Assembly (NCBI GenBank): GCA_021816925.1
Contig: JAKAWQ010000002.1
Coordinates: forward strand, 1-64,000
Reading direction: 5' to 3'
Length of the DNA stretch: 64,000 bases
Source: Pseudomonadota bacterium
GTDB taxonomy: Bacteria; Pseudomonadota; Alphaproteobacteria; Acetobacterales; Acetobacteraceae
The stretch's first letter is position 1; each line of letters opens with the position of its first letter. Positions 34,039-42,970 of this stretch are shown piece after piece. The position numbers and the translations under genes were made by a program. A model generated the notes under the pieces. It ran no database searches, was not told the origin of the DNA, and saw nothing but the letters and a program-made list of their open reading frames with translations.

Positions 34039-34356
34039 ATGTGCCGCATTTTCGCCAATCAGAATCCGGCGTCATACGCCTTCGCAACGCGCTCGGTGCG
34101 GCTCGCCGGGCATTCGACGAGCCTCCGGCTGGAACGGCAGTTCTGGAACATCCTGGGCGAGATCGCAGCGAGCCAGCGCATGAGCCTGCCGCGCCTTCTC
34201 TCCGAGATCCACGATGAGGTGCTGGAGGCCCAGGGCGAAGTCCGCAATTTCGCCTCGCTCCTGCGCAACGCCTGCGTCATCTATCTGAGACAGCAGCAAA
34301 ACCGCGCGCAGCCGAACCCCGAAACGCCGGTCGTGCCGTTGCGCCGCGCGGGATAG
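34039..34356 (+). CDS. Ribbon-helix-helix domain protein
   Basis: A 105-residue protein with an RHH_4-type ribbon-helix-helix region ('VRLAGHSTSLRLERQFWNIL' then 'EIAASQRMSLPRLLSEIHDE'). Such proteins are common in alphaproteobacteria, sometimes fused or next to aryl sulfate transferases. It probably binds DNA as a dimer. GGGAGG precedes the start region. Its target is unknown; the neighbouring glyoxalase gene is on the same strand 118 bases on. Confidence 0.8.
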   Translation: MCRIFANQNPASYAFATRSVRLAGHSTSLRLERQFWNILGEIAASQRMSLPRLLSEIHDEVLEAQGEVRNFASLLRNACVIYLRQQQNRAQPNPETPVVPLRRAG

Positions 34357-34474
34357 GCGCGGGGCCACTGCGCGCGCGGGCCCGCGCGCCGGAGATGTAG
34401 TAGGCGGCTACCACCACCGGGCCGCACTTCCAGCCTACGATCCTCCCGATCTCGTTTCGGGACGCGTGAGCCGC

Positions 34475-34870
34475 ATGGCAAAGGCAATTCACACGATGAT
34501 CCGGGCGCTCGACCTCCATCGGGCGATCGCCTTCTATGACCGCGCGTTCGGCCTCCGCGTCGCCGACCGTTACGACTTTCCGGACTTCACGCTCGTCTAT
34601 CTCCGCAACGCCGAAAACGACTTCGAGCTCGAGCTCACCGAGAACAAGAACCGCACCGAACCCTACACGCTGGGCGACGGCTACGGGCATCTCGCCGTCT
34701 CGGTCGATGATCTCGCCGCCACCCACGCCCGCTTCGAATCGCTCGCCCTCAACCCCGGCCCGATCAAGGAGTTCCACCGCGACGGCGCGCTCATGGCCCG
34801 CTTCTTCTTCGTCCAGGATCCAGACGGCTACAAGATCGAGGTGCTCGAGCGGCGCGGCCGCTACCACTGA
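34475..34870 (+). CDS. gloA: Lactoylglutathione lyase (glyoxalase I)
   Basis: A 131-residue glyoxalase I, which turns the hemithioacetal of methylglyoxal and glutathione into S-lactoylglutathione. Metal ligands are visible in order: His in 'IHTMIRALDL', Glu in 'FELELTEN', His in 'GYGHLAVSVDD' and Glu in 'GYKIEVLERR'. Length fits the short bacterial type. I use the ATG at 34475; a GTG at 34466 would add three residues. Confidence 0.85.
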   Translation: MAKAIHTMIRALDLHRAIAFYDRAFGLRVADRYDFPDFTLVYLRNAENDFELELTENKNRTEPYTLGDGYGHLAVSVDDLAATHARFESLALNPGPIKEFHRDGALMARFFFVQDPDGYKIEVLERRGRYH

Positions 34871-34962
34871 GCGCCTCCTCGGCGCGCGCCCCGCCACCCG
34901 ATCAGCCCGGAACCGTGAACCTGCAACGCGTTGACACGACAGACCCAAGGAGGAAACAAGCA

Positions 34963-35517
34963 ATGATCAGGAAAGGCATCTATCGGCGCCAGTTCATGCA
35001 GGGCGGTGGCGCCGCCGCGGCCGGCATCGCCGCCGCGGCTTCCGGCGCCGTGCTCATCGCGCCCGATGGCGCCTGGGCGATGTCGCTCTCGGCACTCGGT
35101 CAGCACGAAGGCGAAACGCTTCTGCAAGTGAGCCGCCAGATCTACCCCCACCCCAACCTCGGGGACATGTACTACGCCAAGGTCGTCGATGATCTCGACG
35201 CAAAGGCCAAGGCCGACGCCGCAACCGCCACCTTGCTCAAGAATGGCGTCGCCGCGCTCGACAAGGCCATGGACGTGCCGTTCACCGAACTCTCCTCCGG
35301 CAACCAGCTCGCCGTGCTCACGACAATGGAGAGCACGCCGTTCTTCCAGACCGTGCGCGGCACTGCGGTCGTCTCCCTCTACAACAACCCTCTCGTCTGG
35401 CGTTTCTTCGGCTACGAGGGCGCCTCCTTTCCCTATGGCGGCTACATCCACCGCGGCTTCAACGACATCGCCTGGCTGCCGAAGCCGCCCGAATCCGCAA
35501 GCCCCGCGGCCGGCTGA
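34963..35517 (+). CDS. Tat-exported small subunit of a GMC-type dehydrogenase
   Basis: A 184-residue protein with a twin-arginine leader ('YRRQFMQGG' followed by an Ala/Gly-rich hydrophobic run to about residue 38). The mature part ('LLQVSRQIYPHPNLGDMYYA', 'DVPFTELSSGNQL', 'GYEGASFPYGGYIHRGFND') matches the small subunit of membrane-bound sugar/alcohol dehydrogenases (gluconate 2-dehydrogenase subunit 3-like). It chaperones and co-exports the flavoprotein encoded 17 bases downstream. AAGGAGG supports the ATG at 34963. Confidence 0.88.
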   Translation: MIRKGIYRRQFMQGGGAAAAGIAAAASGAVLIAPDGAWAMSLSALGQHEGETLLQVSRQIYPHPNLGDMYYAKVVDDLDAKAKADAATATLLKNGVAALDKAMDVPFTELSSGNQLAVLTTMESTPFFQTVRGTAVVSLYNNPLVWRFFGYEGASFPYGGYIHRGFNDIAWLPKPPESASPAAG

Positions 35518-35534
35518 AAAGAAGGGAGGAAGAA

Positions 35535-37103
35535 ATGGCCAAGTACGAACTCAGCGACGATTCGGTCGTCGTCATCATCGGCTCCGGCGCCGGCGGCGGC
35601 ACGCTCGCCAACGAGCTCTGCCAGAAGGGCATCAAGGTCGTTCTGCTCGAGGCCGGCCCGCGTCACACCATCGGCGATTTCGTCAACAACGAGTGGGCGG
35701 CCTTCAGCATGCTCGCCTGGCTCGACAAGCGCACCGCCTCCGGAAGCTGGCGCGTCGCCAAAGACTTCCCGAACCTGCCGGCCTGGATCTGCAAGACCGT
35801 CGGCGGCACCACCGTGCACTGGGCAGGCGCGAGCCTGCGCATTCAGGAGCATGAGTTCCGCACCCGCTCGGTCTATGGCGCAATTCCGGGCACGAGCCTC
35901 CTCGACTGGCCGATCACCCTCGCCGATCTCGAGCCCTACTACGCCAAGGCCGAAGACAAGATGGGCGTCACGCGCACCAACAACATCCCCGGCCTGCCGG
36001 GCAACAACAACTTCACGGTCATGTACTGGGGCGCCACGCGGCTTGGCTACAAGGAGGTGAGCACCGGCCGCATGGCCATCAACAGCCGCCCGCGCGACGG
36101 CCGGGACAGTTGCTGGCAGATGGGCTTCTGCTTCGAGGGCTGCAAGTCCGGCGCAAAATGGTCCACTCTTTACACCGAAATTCCCAAGGCCGAGGCAACC
36201 GGCCGGCTCGATCTCCGCCCCCGGTCGATGGTGCTGCAGATCCAGCACGACGCATCCGGCAAGGTCACCGGCGTTCTCTACGCCGACCCGAGCGGCGCGC
36301 ACCACGTGCAGAAGGCGCGCGTGGTCGCGGTTGCCGGCAACTCGATCGAAACGCCGCGTCTCCTCCTCAACTCCCACTCCTCCCGTTTCCCCGATGGGCT
36401 CGCCAATTCCTCGGGCGAGGTCGGGCGGAACTACATGCGCCATCTCACCGGTTCGGTGTACGCCATCTTCGACCGGCCGGTGAACATGTACCGCGGCACC
36501 ACCATGGCCGGCATCGTCATGGACGAGGCGGGCAACAACCCGAAACGCGGCTTCGTCGGCGGCTACCACATGGAAACGATCTCGCTCGGCCTGCCCTTCC
36601 TCGCCGCCTTCCTCAACCCGGGCGCCTGGGGCCGCGGCTACACGCGCCAGCTCGAAGGGTACGAGAACATGGCCGGCATGTGGCTGGTCGGCGAGGACAT
36701 GCCCAGCCCGACCAACCGCGTCACGCTCCACGCGAACGAGAAGGACCAATGGGGCCTGCCGATCCCCGACGTGCATTACGACGACCACGAGAACGACATC
36801 GCCATGCGCAACCACGCCTTCCGGCAAGGCGATGCGGTCTATCAGGCCGTCGATGCGCTCCGGACGATCGAGGTGCCGCCTTATCCCTCCACCCACAATC
36901 TCGGCACCTGCCGGATGAGCGCGAACGCGAAAGACGGGGTCTGCAACAAGTTCGGCCAGACCCACGACATCGCCAACCTCTTCATCTCCGACGGCAGCCA
37001 GTTCACCACCGGCGCTGCCGAGAACCCGACGCTCACGATCGTGACGCTCGCCATCCGCCAAGCCGACTACATCGCCGGTGAGATGGGGAAGAAGGCGATT
37101 TAG
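35535..37103 (+). CDS. GMC family dehydrogenase, flavoprotein subunit
   Basis: A 522-residue GMC oxidoreductase of the gluconate/FAD-glucose/sorbitol dehydrogenase type. The FAD motif 'VVIIGSGAGGGTLANEL' is near the N-terminus and 'KTVGGTTVHWAGA' follows. The C-terminal active site includes 'THNLGTCRMS' and 'TTGAAENPTLTIVTLAIRQ'. Cysteines in 'SCWQMGFCFEGCKSG' sit where bacterial FAD-glucose dehydrogenases hold a 3Fe-4S cluster. It has no signal of its own and should ride out with its Tat partner to the periplasm. The usual cytochrome c subunit gene is not adjacent; electrons may pass to a cytochrome encoded elsewhere. Confidence 0.9.
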   Translation: MAKYELSDDSVVVIIGSGAGGGTLANELCQKGIKVVLLEAGPRHTIGDFVNNEWAAFSMLAWLDKRTASGSWRVAKDFPNLPAWICKTVGGTTVHWAGASLRIQEHEFRTRSVYGAIPGTSLLDWPITLADLEPYYAKAEDKMGVTRTNNIPGLPGNNNFTVMYWGATRLGYKEVSTGRMAINSRPRDGRDSCWQMGFCFEGCKSGAKWSTLYTEIPKAEATGRLDLRPRSMVLQIQHDASGKVTGVLYADPSGAHHVQKARVVAVAGNSIETPRLLLNSHSSRFPDGLANSSGEVGRNYMRHLTGSVYAIFDRPVNMYRGTTMAGIVMDEAGNNPKRGFVGGYHMETISLGLPFLAAFLNPGAWGRGYTRQLEGYENMAGMWLVGEDMPSPTNRVTLHANEKDQWGLPIPDVHYDDHENDIAMRNHAFRQGDAVYQAVDALRTIEVPPYPSTHNLGTCRMSANAKDGVCNKFGQTHDIANLFISDGSQFTTGAAENPTLTIVTLAIRQADYIAGEMGKKAI

Positions 37104-37765
37104 CCCGCCAGCGGCGCATCCGGCTGGTGCACCGGCTGCGCCGCGGCGAACGCATCTTGCGCCATGCACGCCTCGAAAATCCTTGCGACCGTCGGGTATT
37201 TCGCAAGGTCGGCCTGATAGAGCATCCGCGCGGTGGCGACGTGCGGAACGAGGCAGACATCGGCGTAGCCCGGCGTATCGCCGATGCAAAACCGTCCCGT
37301 CCGAGCGTCACGCGCAAGCATCGTCTCCAGTGTCCGCGTCCCCGTTTCCAGCCAGTGCTCGCGCCACTTCCTGAGCTTTGCCTCCGGGAGGCCAAGATCT
37401 CCCGTCAGATATTGCCGCACCCGCGGCACGATCAGCGGATGGACATCCGCGGCCACCACCTGCCCGAGGGCGCGCGCATGCGCCCGCGCGCGCGGATCCT
37501 TGGGCAGAAGCGGCGGCTCCGGATGGGTCTCCTCGAGATATTCGAGAATGGCAAGCGACTGGATCATCGGCGGCCCCTCGCCCTCGATCAGCGTCGGCAC
37601 CGCCGCCTCCGGATTGAGCGCCCTATACCCCTCGCCGAACTGCTCTCCTTTCATCAGATCGAGCGAAACGATCTCGGCCTTCATGCCCTTGAGCGCCAGT
37701 GCGATCCGCACGCGGAACGCCGCCTGGGAACGCCAGTAGGAATAGAGCGTCACCTTCGCCGCCAC
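37100..37765 (-). CDS. maiA: Maleylacetoacetate isomerase
   Basis: A 221-residue zeta-class glutathione transferase. The N-terminal thioredoxin-like domain has 'LYSYWRSQAAFRVRIALALK' with the active-site serine region, 'NPEAAVPTLIEG' and 'PMIQSLAILEYLEETHP' (glutathione gamma-glutamyl site). The C-terminal helical domain contains 'VAADVHPLIVPRVRQYL'. It isomerises maleylacetoacetate to fumarylacetoacetate in tyrosine breakdown. It converges on, and overlaps by four bases, the GMC dehydrogenase gene. No other tyrosine-pathway gene is nearby. Confidence 0.9.
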   Translation of the reverse strand: MAAKVTLYSYWRSQAAFRVRIALALKGMKAEIVSLDLMKGEQFGEGYRALNPEAAVPTLIEGEGPPMIQSLAILEYLEETHPEPPLLPKDPRARAHARALGQVVAADVHPLIVPRVRQYLTGDLGLPEAKLRKWREHWLETGTRTLETMLARDARTGRFCIGDTPGYADVCLVPHVATARMLYQADLAKYPTVARIFEACMAQDAFAAAQPVHQPDAPLAG

Positions 37766-37804
37766 TTCCCTTCCCTCCCTCCACCCGCCCCGCTGCCGTC
37801 ACGG

Positions 37805-39070
37805 TCACGGTCGCAACGGCGTCCCGTACGGGCCGCAGGAACCGAGCCCGTTCCAACCCTCCACTACATCCGCGCTCGTACGGCAGTAGTGTTCAAAATT
37901 CTGAAAGTCCGTGTTCACGTTGTATTCCTGCCCAGTTTGCGGGTTATAGAGATCGCGTGACCCCGTAAGGGCGTTCATCCATCCCTGAGTTATTTTGTAG
38001 TTGGATGCCATGCTTTGGGCGAACTGCTGCATCTGCATCTGCCGCATCCGATTTCCCCAGTTGGCGATCACGTTCTCGGTTTGCCGAAATTGCGCAAGAC
38101 TTTGTTCGCCAAACTGAAAAACGCGGTTCGCCATGAGCCGGTTTCGGATCTGCTGGCCCATCAGGCGGTAGAATGTCATCACCCGATCAACCGGGCCCTC
38201 GGCCCACGCCGAGCTGGGACGAAAGCTCCCGAGGACCGCGGCGCATGGCTTCAGCTCTGCAGGGCCGAGTTGCCCCACGGGGGCTTCGCAGCCTCGCAGG
38301 AAGACAAAACCCTCCACATGGCTGGACTGGGCAAACAGCGGATTGGGCACCTCGAGCATCCGCAGCAGAAACCATTCGTCAGCGGATCTGCCGCGGGTGG
38401 TCACCGTTGCCCGCCCTTCAACCTCGTCCGCTGACACGAAGCGAAGCCGAACATCTTGTACCACGGCACCCGAGCGTTGAAGCATCGTCACCAGCAAACC
38501 AAACGCCTGGCGGGGGCTGTAACGCTCGGCCGTGAAGCTGGCCAACCGCTGCACAAGAGCCTCGCTGCAAGGAAGCACGCCCCGAGTGCTCATGCATTGC
38601 CGGTATTGCGGCACAATTCCACTGCTCTCGACGTAGAGGTTCGTCAAGGAAAGCAACGGGAAGATGAACGCATCCGCGCGCCCGTCCGGAGCATAGATCG
38701 TAATCTCGCCGTTGCTTTGCTGGCCGATCGGCGCCGCGCTCAGGTGCCATCCCTCCGGCACCGCAACGCTGAACATCCCACCCGGAACGCGGAGCGGAAT
38801 GAGGGGGACTGCCTTGAGCGTAACGGCACCAGCCGGCCCCGGTCGGGCCGTCGTCGGCTCCACTTGTTTGGCGGAAACAAGGAATCCGCTCGGTCCGACA
38901 TCGCCCGCTGCTGGAGAGCCGCCTTGATGCTCGAAAGCGGGCTGCACCACCCCAATACCGCCGCTCAACACGACCGGCAGCATCCGGACAGTCGCGGCCG
39001 GCGCCGCTACCGCTCCTGCACACGTCGCCACGAACAGCAGGACCGGGAAAACGCGCTGAACGATCGACAT
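37805..39070 (-). CDS. Secreted protein of unknown function
   Basis: A 421-residue exported protein starting at the ATG at 39070, with a clear signal peptide ('MSIVQRVFPVLLFVATCAG' and cleavage after 'AVAAPA'). The body includes 'FSVAVPEGWHLSAAPIGQQ', a pattern seen in proteins with a periplasmic lipid- or protein-binding fold, and a Gln/Met-rich helical part ('NRMRQMQMQQFAQSMASNY') before a tail with conserved-looking 'NPQTGQEYNV'. Four or more cysteines may form disulfides. I do not recognise a named family. Confidence 0.7.
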   Translation of the reverse strand: MSIVQRVFPVLLFVATCAGAVAAPAATVRMLPVVLSGGIGVVQPAFEHQGGSPAAGDVGPSGFLVSAKQVEPTTARPGPAGAVTLKAVPLIPLRVPGGMFSVAVPEGWHLSAAPIGQQSNGEITIYAPDGRADAFIFPLLSLTNLYVESSGIVPQYRQCMSTRGVLPCSEALVQRLASFTAERYSPRQAFGLLVTMLQRSGAVVQDVRLRFVSADEVEGRATVTTRGRSADEWFLLRMLEVPNPLFAQSSHVEGFVFLRGCEAPVGQLGPAELKPCAAVLGSFRPSSAWAEGPVDRVMTFYRLMGQQIRNRLMANRVFQFGEQSLAQFRQTENVIANWGNRMRQMQMQQFAQSMASNYKITQGWMNALTGSRDLYNPQTGQEYNVNTDFQNFEHYCRTSADVVEGWNGLGSCGPYGTPLRP

Positions 39071-39169
39071 GACATCCGTCCTCAACCGAAGACCTGACCC
39101 CGATCCCGATATCGGCTCCGACAATTTCGGCGGCCCCTACCCGGTTCGCGTTGCCGCATGCGGCCGGCC

Positions 39170-39478
39170 CTACACTTGCACCGAAAGGGCGCAGGGCTGC
39201 GATGCAACCCCGCCGGCGCCACCGTTTCGGGGCGCCGGCCGATCGGGCACGCTCGGAATGGTCGTATAGGCCCACACATTGGCCCGGCTCTCGGCCTGGT
39301 TGCTCGGCGAGAGGATCTCCACCAGAAGCACCGGATCCGCGAGCGCCCGGCTCGCCGGCGCCATTGCCTGCGGCTCGCCGTCCACGAGCTGCCAGAGTCG
39401 TCCCGCGGGCGGATTCCACGCCAGGAACTCCGCAATCGTCATCCGCGCCGGAATCTTGAGCACCGCCGTCACCGTCAA
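39170..39478 (-). pseudogene. Uma2/DUF820 endonuclease-like gene with internal deletion
   Basis: The front 'MTVTAVLKIPARMTIAEFLA' and 'WQLVDGEPQAMAPASR' is a standard Uma2 (DUF820, PD-(D/E)XK fold) start. The next residues 'LADPVLLVEILSPSNQAESR' and 'ANVWAYTTIPSV' belong about 60 residues further on in intact members. The catalytic-core strands between are missing and the end is scrambled. The frame stays open, but the product cannot form the nuclease core. Confidence 0.7.
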
Positions 39479-39679
39479 AGTCTAGCACGTCGCCGCGTCC
39501 ACCCGGAACGCCGTGTTTGTCGCTCCCGCCGCCTCTTTGCCTTCCCCCGCTCCCGCGCCGTCGCTGAGGACGCCCTCCTCGATCGCGCCCTGGCCCTCTG
39601 TTCCGCCGGCGCGGCTACCCTGCCGCCTCGCCGCGCAGGTGCTCGCGCCCCTCACCGCAAAACCCAGGAGGGCCGTCTC

Positions 39680-39817
39680 ATGATCGGCCGGCACTCCTGC
39701 ACCACCCCGGAAAGCCCGTGCCGGCGCACCGGAGCAACGAAGCGGCTGTTCCGTCAGACTGGCGGCCTCGGCTTCGTCGTCGAGAAAAACGACCTGATCC
39801 GGAGCACCCACCGATGA
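39680..39817 (+). CDS. Small hypothetical frame ahead of a HAD fragment
   Basis: A 45-residue frame with AGGAGG upstream of its ATG; its stop overlaps the ATG of the HAD fragment (ATGA). 'RLFRQTGGLGFVVEKNDLIR' looks protein-like. Likely the rear of a degraded gene that once preceded the dehalogenase-like gene. No family recognised. Confidence 0.3.
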   Translation: MIGRHSCTTPESPCRRTGATKRLFRQTGGLGFVVEKNDLIRSTHR

Positions 39818-39880
39818 GCCGGCTCCGCGCTTGCGTCTTCGACGCCTGCGGCACGGTTTTCGATTTCGCCGCCGCCGCCG
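39814..39880 (+). pseudogene. 5' fragment of a HAD type II dehalogenase-like gene
   Basis: ATG followed by 'SRLRACVFDACGTVFDFAAA', the nucleophile motif of type II haloacid dehalogenases, nearly the same as at 17260-17310 in this window. It stops after about 22 codons, where an SDR gene fragment in opposite orientation begins at a GCCGCCGCCG run shared by both partners. Confidence 0.75.
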
Positions 39881-40033
39881 CACGGTCCCGGAGATCGAGC
39901 ACCTTGGTCACGATCCCGCCCGCCGTCGCGGTCTCGGCCAGCTCCTCCTCCGAAAGGTCCGTCGCGAACACGCGCGCGCCGAGCCCGGCGAAGCTCCTCG
40001 CGATCGCGCGCCCGAACCCGTGCCCCGCGCCCG
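39871..40033 (-). pseudogene. 5' fragment of an SDR gene, near-copy of 57138-57300
   Basis: Read on the minus strand it encodes 'GAGHGFGRAIARSFAGLGAR' and 'TATAGGIVTKVLDLRDRAA', the nucleotide-binding front of the SDR found intact at 56582-57337. By eye the 163 bases differ from that copy at about eight positions. No start codon is preserved. Confidence 0.85.
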
Positions 40034-40131
40034 GGCTCCAGCTCTCGCACGTGTGCAAAAGAACGTCCCTGAACCGCCGCGCCGCTTCTCGGCTCGCTTC
40101 TGCCGCCGCGCCCGCCGCACCGTGCTCCCGC

Positions 40132-41634
40132 TCACGGCCTCCGTCGTTTCGCCGCGTAGAGCATCGGCCGCGGTTCGAACGACACGTTCTCGTCGAGAGG
40201 AAAAATCGGCCGCGATGAGATCGTGTGCCCGAGGCTCCTGAGATCCGCGGATGTCGCGCCGGGCGCATCGATGTTGAAGTTCTTCTCGACCCACGCGTCG
40301 TACATCTGGTACTCCGTGTGCGGGCACTTCACCACGATGATGTCGTAGTCGCTGGGATCGATCCCGTTCGCAAAATAAAGCGCGCGATCGATCAGCCCGA
40401 CCGTCCGGCTGATCACCACGACCGTGCAACTGCCGAATCGCAGAACCGCCGTCGGGCCCGCGTCGAAATCCGCGCGCATGGTCTCGAACCGGCCCCGCCC
40501 GCGCGAAAGAGATTCCACGGTTGCGGTCACTTCCATCGGACCGAACCGCTGCCGATCGAGCCTGCCACCAAGCGGCACCGTAATCCTCGCCCCCACACCT
40601 GCCTCGTGCGCCGCGCGCGCCGCCGGCGCATCGACGATCTGCGCGAGTATCCGCCGCTCGATGCCGGCCTCCGAGAGCGCGCGGATGATCACGTTCGAAT
40701 CGCCCGTCGCCCCGGACGACGTGGCATCGGCGGCATCGGTGAACACAACCGGCCCCCGCATCCAGCGCGCCTGCGCGATCGCCCGATCGAGCGGAATGAG
40801 CTTGCCCTGCATCCGATGCCTGAGCGCCCAGAACTCCTGCGCCAGCCTCACGCCCTCGCGCCCCGCCCATGCACCGTCGCGCTCCGCCACGATCACCACC
40901 TGCGAGCAGAGCTCCGGCACGTCGGTGAACGGGTTGCCGATCATGATGCCCGCTGCTAAGGCCTTGCCCTCGTGCTCCAGGCGCTCCGTCTCGCGGATCA
41001 GGTCGCCGTAGCAGCCGGTGCGCGTGATCAGCTCGTCGCCTCGCACCAGCGCGGGAATCGTCACGCGCGCGATCACCGGATCGAGCCGCCGTTGGATGAT
41101 CTCCAAGAGGAGCCGCGCCGCCCGCGCGCCGGTATCCGCAAAGTCCACATGCGGGTAGGTGTGATAGATGGCAAGCCCGTCCACGTGTCGCAGCATCCGG
41201 TCGGTCAAGATGCCGTGCAGGTCGAGCGAGATCACGATCGGCGTGTGCGGCCCCGCCATCTCGCGAATCGCAGCCAGCACCGTCCCCTCGGGATCGAGAT
41301 CGCCTTCGGCACCCATCGCACCGTGCAGCGAAGCGAAAACCGCGTCAGCTCCCCCGATCTTCTCCCTGACCGCCGCCAGAAGCTCGCCCGAAAGCTGCCG
41401 CCATCCCGCCGCTGAAAGAATGCCGGCACTCCCTGAGCGGGCGCCGTAGGTGGGCACCAGCTCCAGTCCGGGGTGCGCTTCGAACACCGAAAGCGCGCCC
41501 CCGATCGCCGTATTGAGCCCGCGCTGGCGGAACATCTCCTCGCCCCGCTGGATGTTGAAATACCCGTAGTCGGAAGGCACCGGATTGAAGGACGAGATTT
41601 CCTGCATGCACTCGCAGAAAAGTATCCGCGTCAC
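40132..41634 (-). CDS. mlrC: M81 family metallopeptidase, MlrC-like
   Basis: A 500-residue protein of the MlrC family, named after the microcystin-degradation peptidase C, a zinc enzyme that cuts small linear peptides. The DUF1485 front is clear ('CECMQEISSFNPVPSDYGYF', 'SLHGAMGAEGDLDPEG', 'VISLDLHGILTDRML', 'YHTYPHVDFADTG') with many candidate metal ligands. The MlrC C-terminal domain contains 'FTDAADATSSGATGDSNVII' and 'KCPHTEYQMYDAWVEKNFNI'. The start is a GTG at 41634 with GGAGGAAAC upstream; the frame is open to 41787 without support. It follows an enolase-superfamily gene by 76 bases in a GntR-controlled cluster. Confidence 0.88.
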   Translation of the reverse strand: MTRILFCECMQEISSFNPVPSDYGYFNIQRGEEMFRQRGLNTAIGGALSVFEAHPGLELVPTYGARSGSAGILSAAGWRQLSGELLAAVREKIGGADAVFASLHGAMGAEGDLDPEGTVLAAIREMAGPHTPIVISLDLHGILTDRMLRHVDGLAIYHTYPHVDFADTGARAARLLLEIIQRRLDPVIARVTIPALVRGDELITRTGCYGDLIRETERLEHEGKALAAGIMIGNPFTDVPELCSQVVIVAERDGAWAGREGVRLAQEFWALRHRMQGKLIPLDRAIAQARWMRGPVVFTDAADATSSGATGDSNVIIRALSEAGIERRILAQIVDAPAARAAHEAGVGARITVPLGGRLDRQRFGPMEVTATVESLSRGRGRFETMRADFDAGPTAVLRFGSCTVVVISRTVGLIDRALYFANGIDPSDYDIIVVKCPHTEYQMYDAWVEKNFNIDAPGATSADLRSLGHTISSRPIFPLDENVSFEPRPMLYAAKRRRP

Positions 41635-41710
41635 GTCGTTTCCTCCATCAATGAGTGGGATCCGGAGCCGCACCCTTCGCCGCCGCCACGCTGCCCGCCG
41701 CGCGTGAGCC

Positions 41711-42823
41711 TCACCGCACCAGGTATTTCGCCACCACGTCCTCGTCCGGCTCGACCCCGAGTCCGGGCTCGTCCGGCAGATACGCAAAGCCCTCTCGGAT
41801 CGTCACCGGCCGCTTCGCAAGCCGGCGGGAAATCTCGCTCGGCTCCACGCAATATTCCATCACCAGCGCGTTCTCGATCGCACAGAGAAAGTGCAGGGAC
41901 GCCGCCGTATTGATGTCGGTGGTGAAATTGTGATTGCATACCTTGCGCCCCCGCCGCTGCGCATAGGCGGCGATCTCCATCGCCTGCGTGAAGCCGGCGC
42001 GCGTCAGGTCGATCTGCACGATATCGACGCCGCCCTCGTCGATCAGCCGCTCGAAGCCGAGTACCGTGCACTCCTGCTCGCCGGCCGCGATATGCTGCAC
42101 CGAAGCCGAAGATACCTTGGCGTAACCGGCGTAGTCGTCCGGATGCAGCGGCTCCTCGATCCAGAAGAGGCGATAGGGCTCGAACAGCCGGGCGCGCCGG
42201 ATCGCGGTCTTCGCGTCCCAGGCCAGGCCGACATCCAGCATGAAATCATTCTCATCGCCGATCGCCCTGCGAACCGCCTCGACATAGCGAAGGTCGGCAG
42301 CCTCGTCGCGCCCGAACGGCTCCCATCCGAACTTCACCGCCGTATGGCCGGTGTCCACCGCGCGCTTGGCGCGCTCGACAGTCGCCTCGACGGTGAACTG
42401 GAACATGTTCGAGGAATAGACGCGCATCCTCTCACGCATCGCCCCGCCCAGCAGCGCGGCGATGGGCTTGCCCAACGCCTTGCCCTTGATGTCCCAAAGC
42501 GCGAGGTCGATCCCGGCCATCGCCTGGATGGTCGCGCCGGCACGGCCGTAATAGAGCGTCGATGCATACATCTTGTCCCAGAGCCGCGTGGTCCCGAGAG
42601 GATCCTCCCCCATCAGGATGGCCTTGAGCCCGTTCACCTGCGTGTGCGAATACCCGGCCTCGATCACCGCCTTCGCCACCGCGGGGCACCCGTCCACTTC
42701 ACCCCAGCCGACGATTCCCGCATCCGTGCTGATCTTGACCAGCAACGCATCCTGCGAGCTGTCAGTGCGCTCTTGGATTTCCGGAAGGCTGAGATAGAAC
42801 GCCTCCACGTCGGTGATCTTCAT
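41711..42823 (-). CDS. Mandelate racemase/muconate lactonizing enzyme family protein
   Basis: A 370-residue enolase-superfamily enzyme. The N-terminal capping domain has 'VKISTDAGIVGWGE'. In the barrel, a lysine lies in 'TAVKFGWEPFG', the magnesium ligands are Asp in 'FMLDVGLAWD', Glu in 'FWIEEPLHPDD' and Glu in 'IAAGEQECT', and 'DIVQIDLTRAG' with 'KVCNHNF' provides the distal Asp and His that act as a dyad in mandelate-racemase-type members. It should abstract the alpha proton of a carboxylate, giving racemisation or dehydration of a hydroxy acid or dipeptide epimerisation. Lies between GntR and MlrC genes. Confidence 0.85.
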   Translation of the reverse strand: MKITDVEAFYLSLPEIQERTDSSQDALLVKISTDAGIVGWGEVDGCPAVAKAVIEAGYSHTQVNGLKAILMGEDPLGTTRLWDKMYASTLYYGRAGATIQAMAGIDLALWDIKGKALGKPIAALLGGAMRERMRVYSSNMFQFTVEATVERAKRAVDTGHTAVKFGWEPFGRDEAADLRYVEAVRRAIGDENDFMLDVGLAWDAKTAIRRARLFEPYRLFWIEEPLHPDDYAGYAKVSSASVQHIAAGEQECTVLGFERLIDEGGVDIVQIDLTRAGFTQAMEIAAYAQRRGRKVCNHNFTTDINTAASLHFLCAIENALVMEYCVEPSEISRRLAKRPVTIREGFAYLPDEPGLGVEPDEDVVAKYLVR

Positions 42824-42970
42824 ATCCGCCGCAAACCTTCCACTGGCTCCAACCCTTCACCGGCCCCGAACCTCCCACCGGTCCTGGCGTCCTGCCGGAA
42901 ACACGAAAGCGCGGTCCCCATTCCCGCCTTGTCCTCGGGATGGCGGTTTCGGAGCCGGAACACGAGGCCA

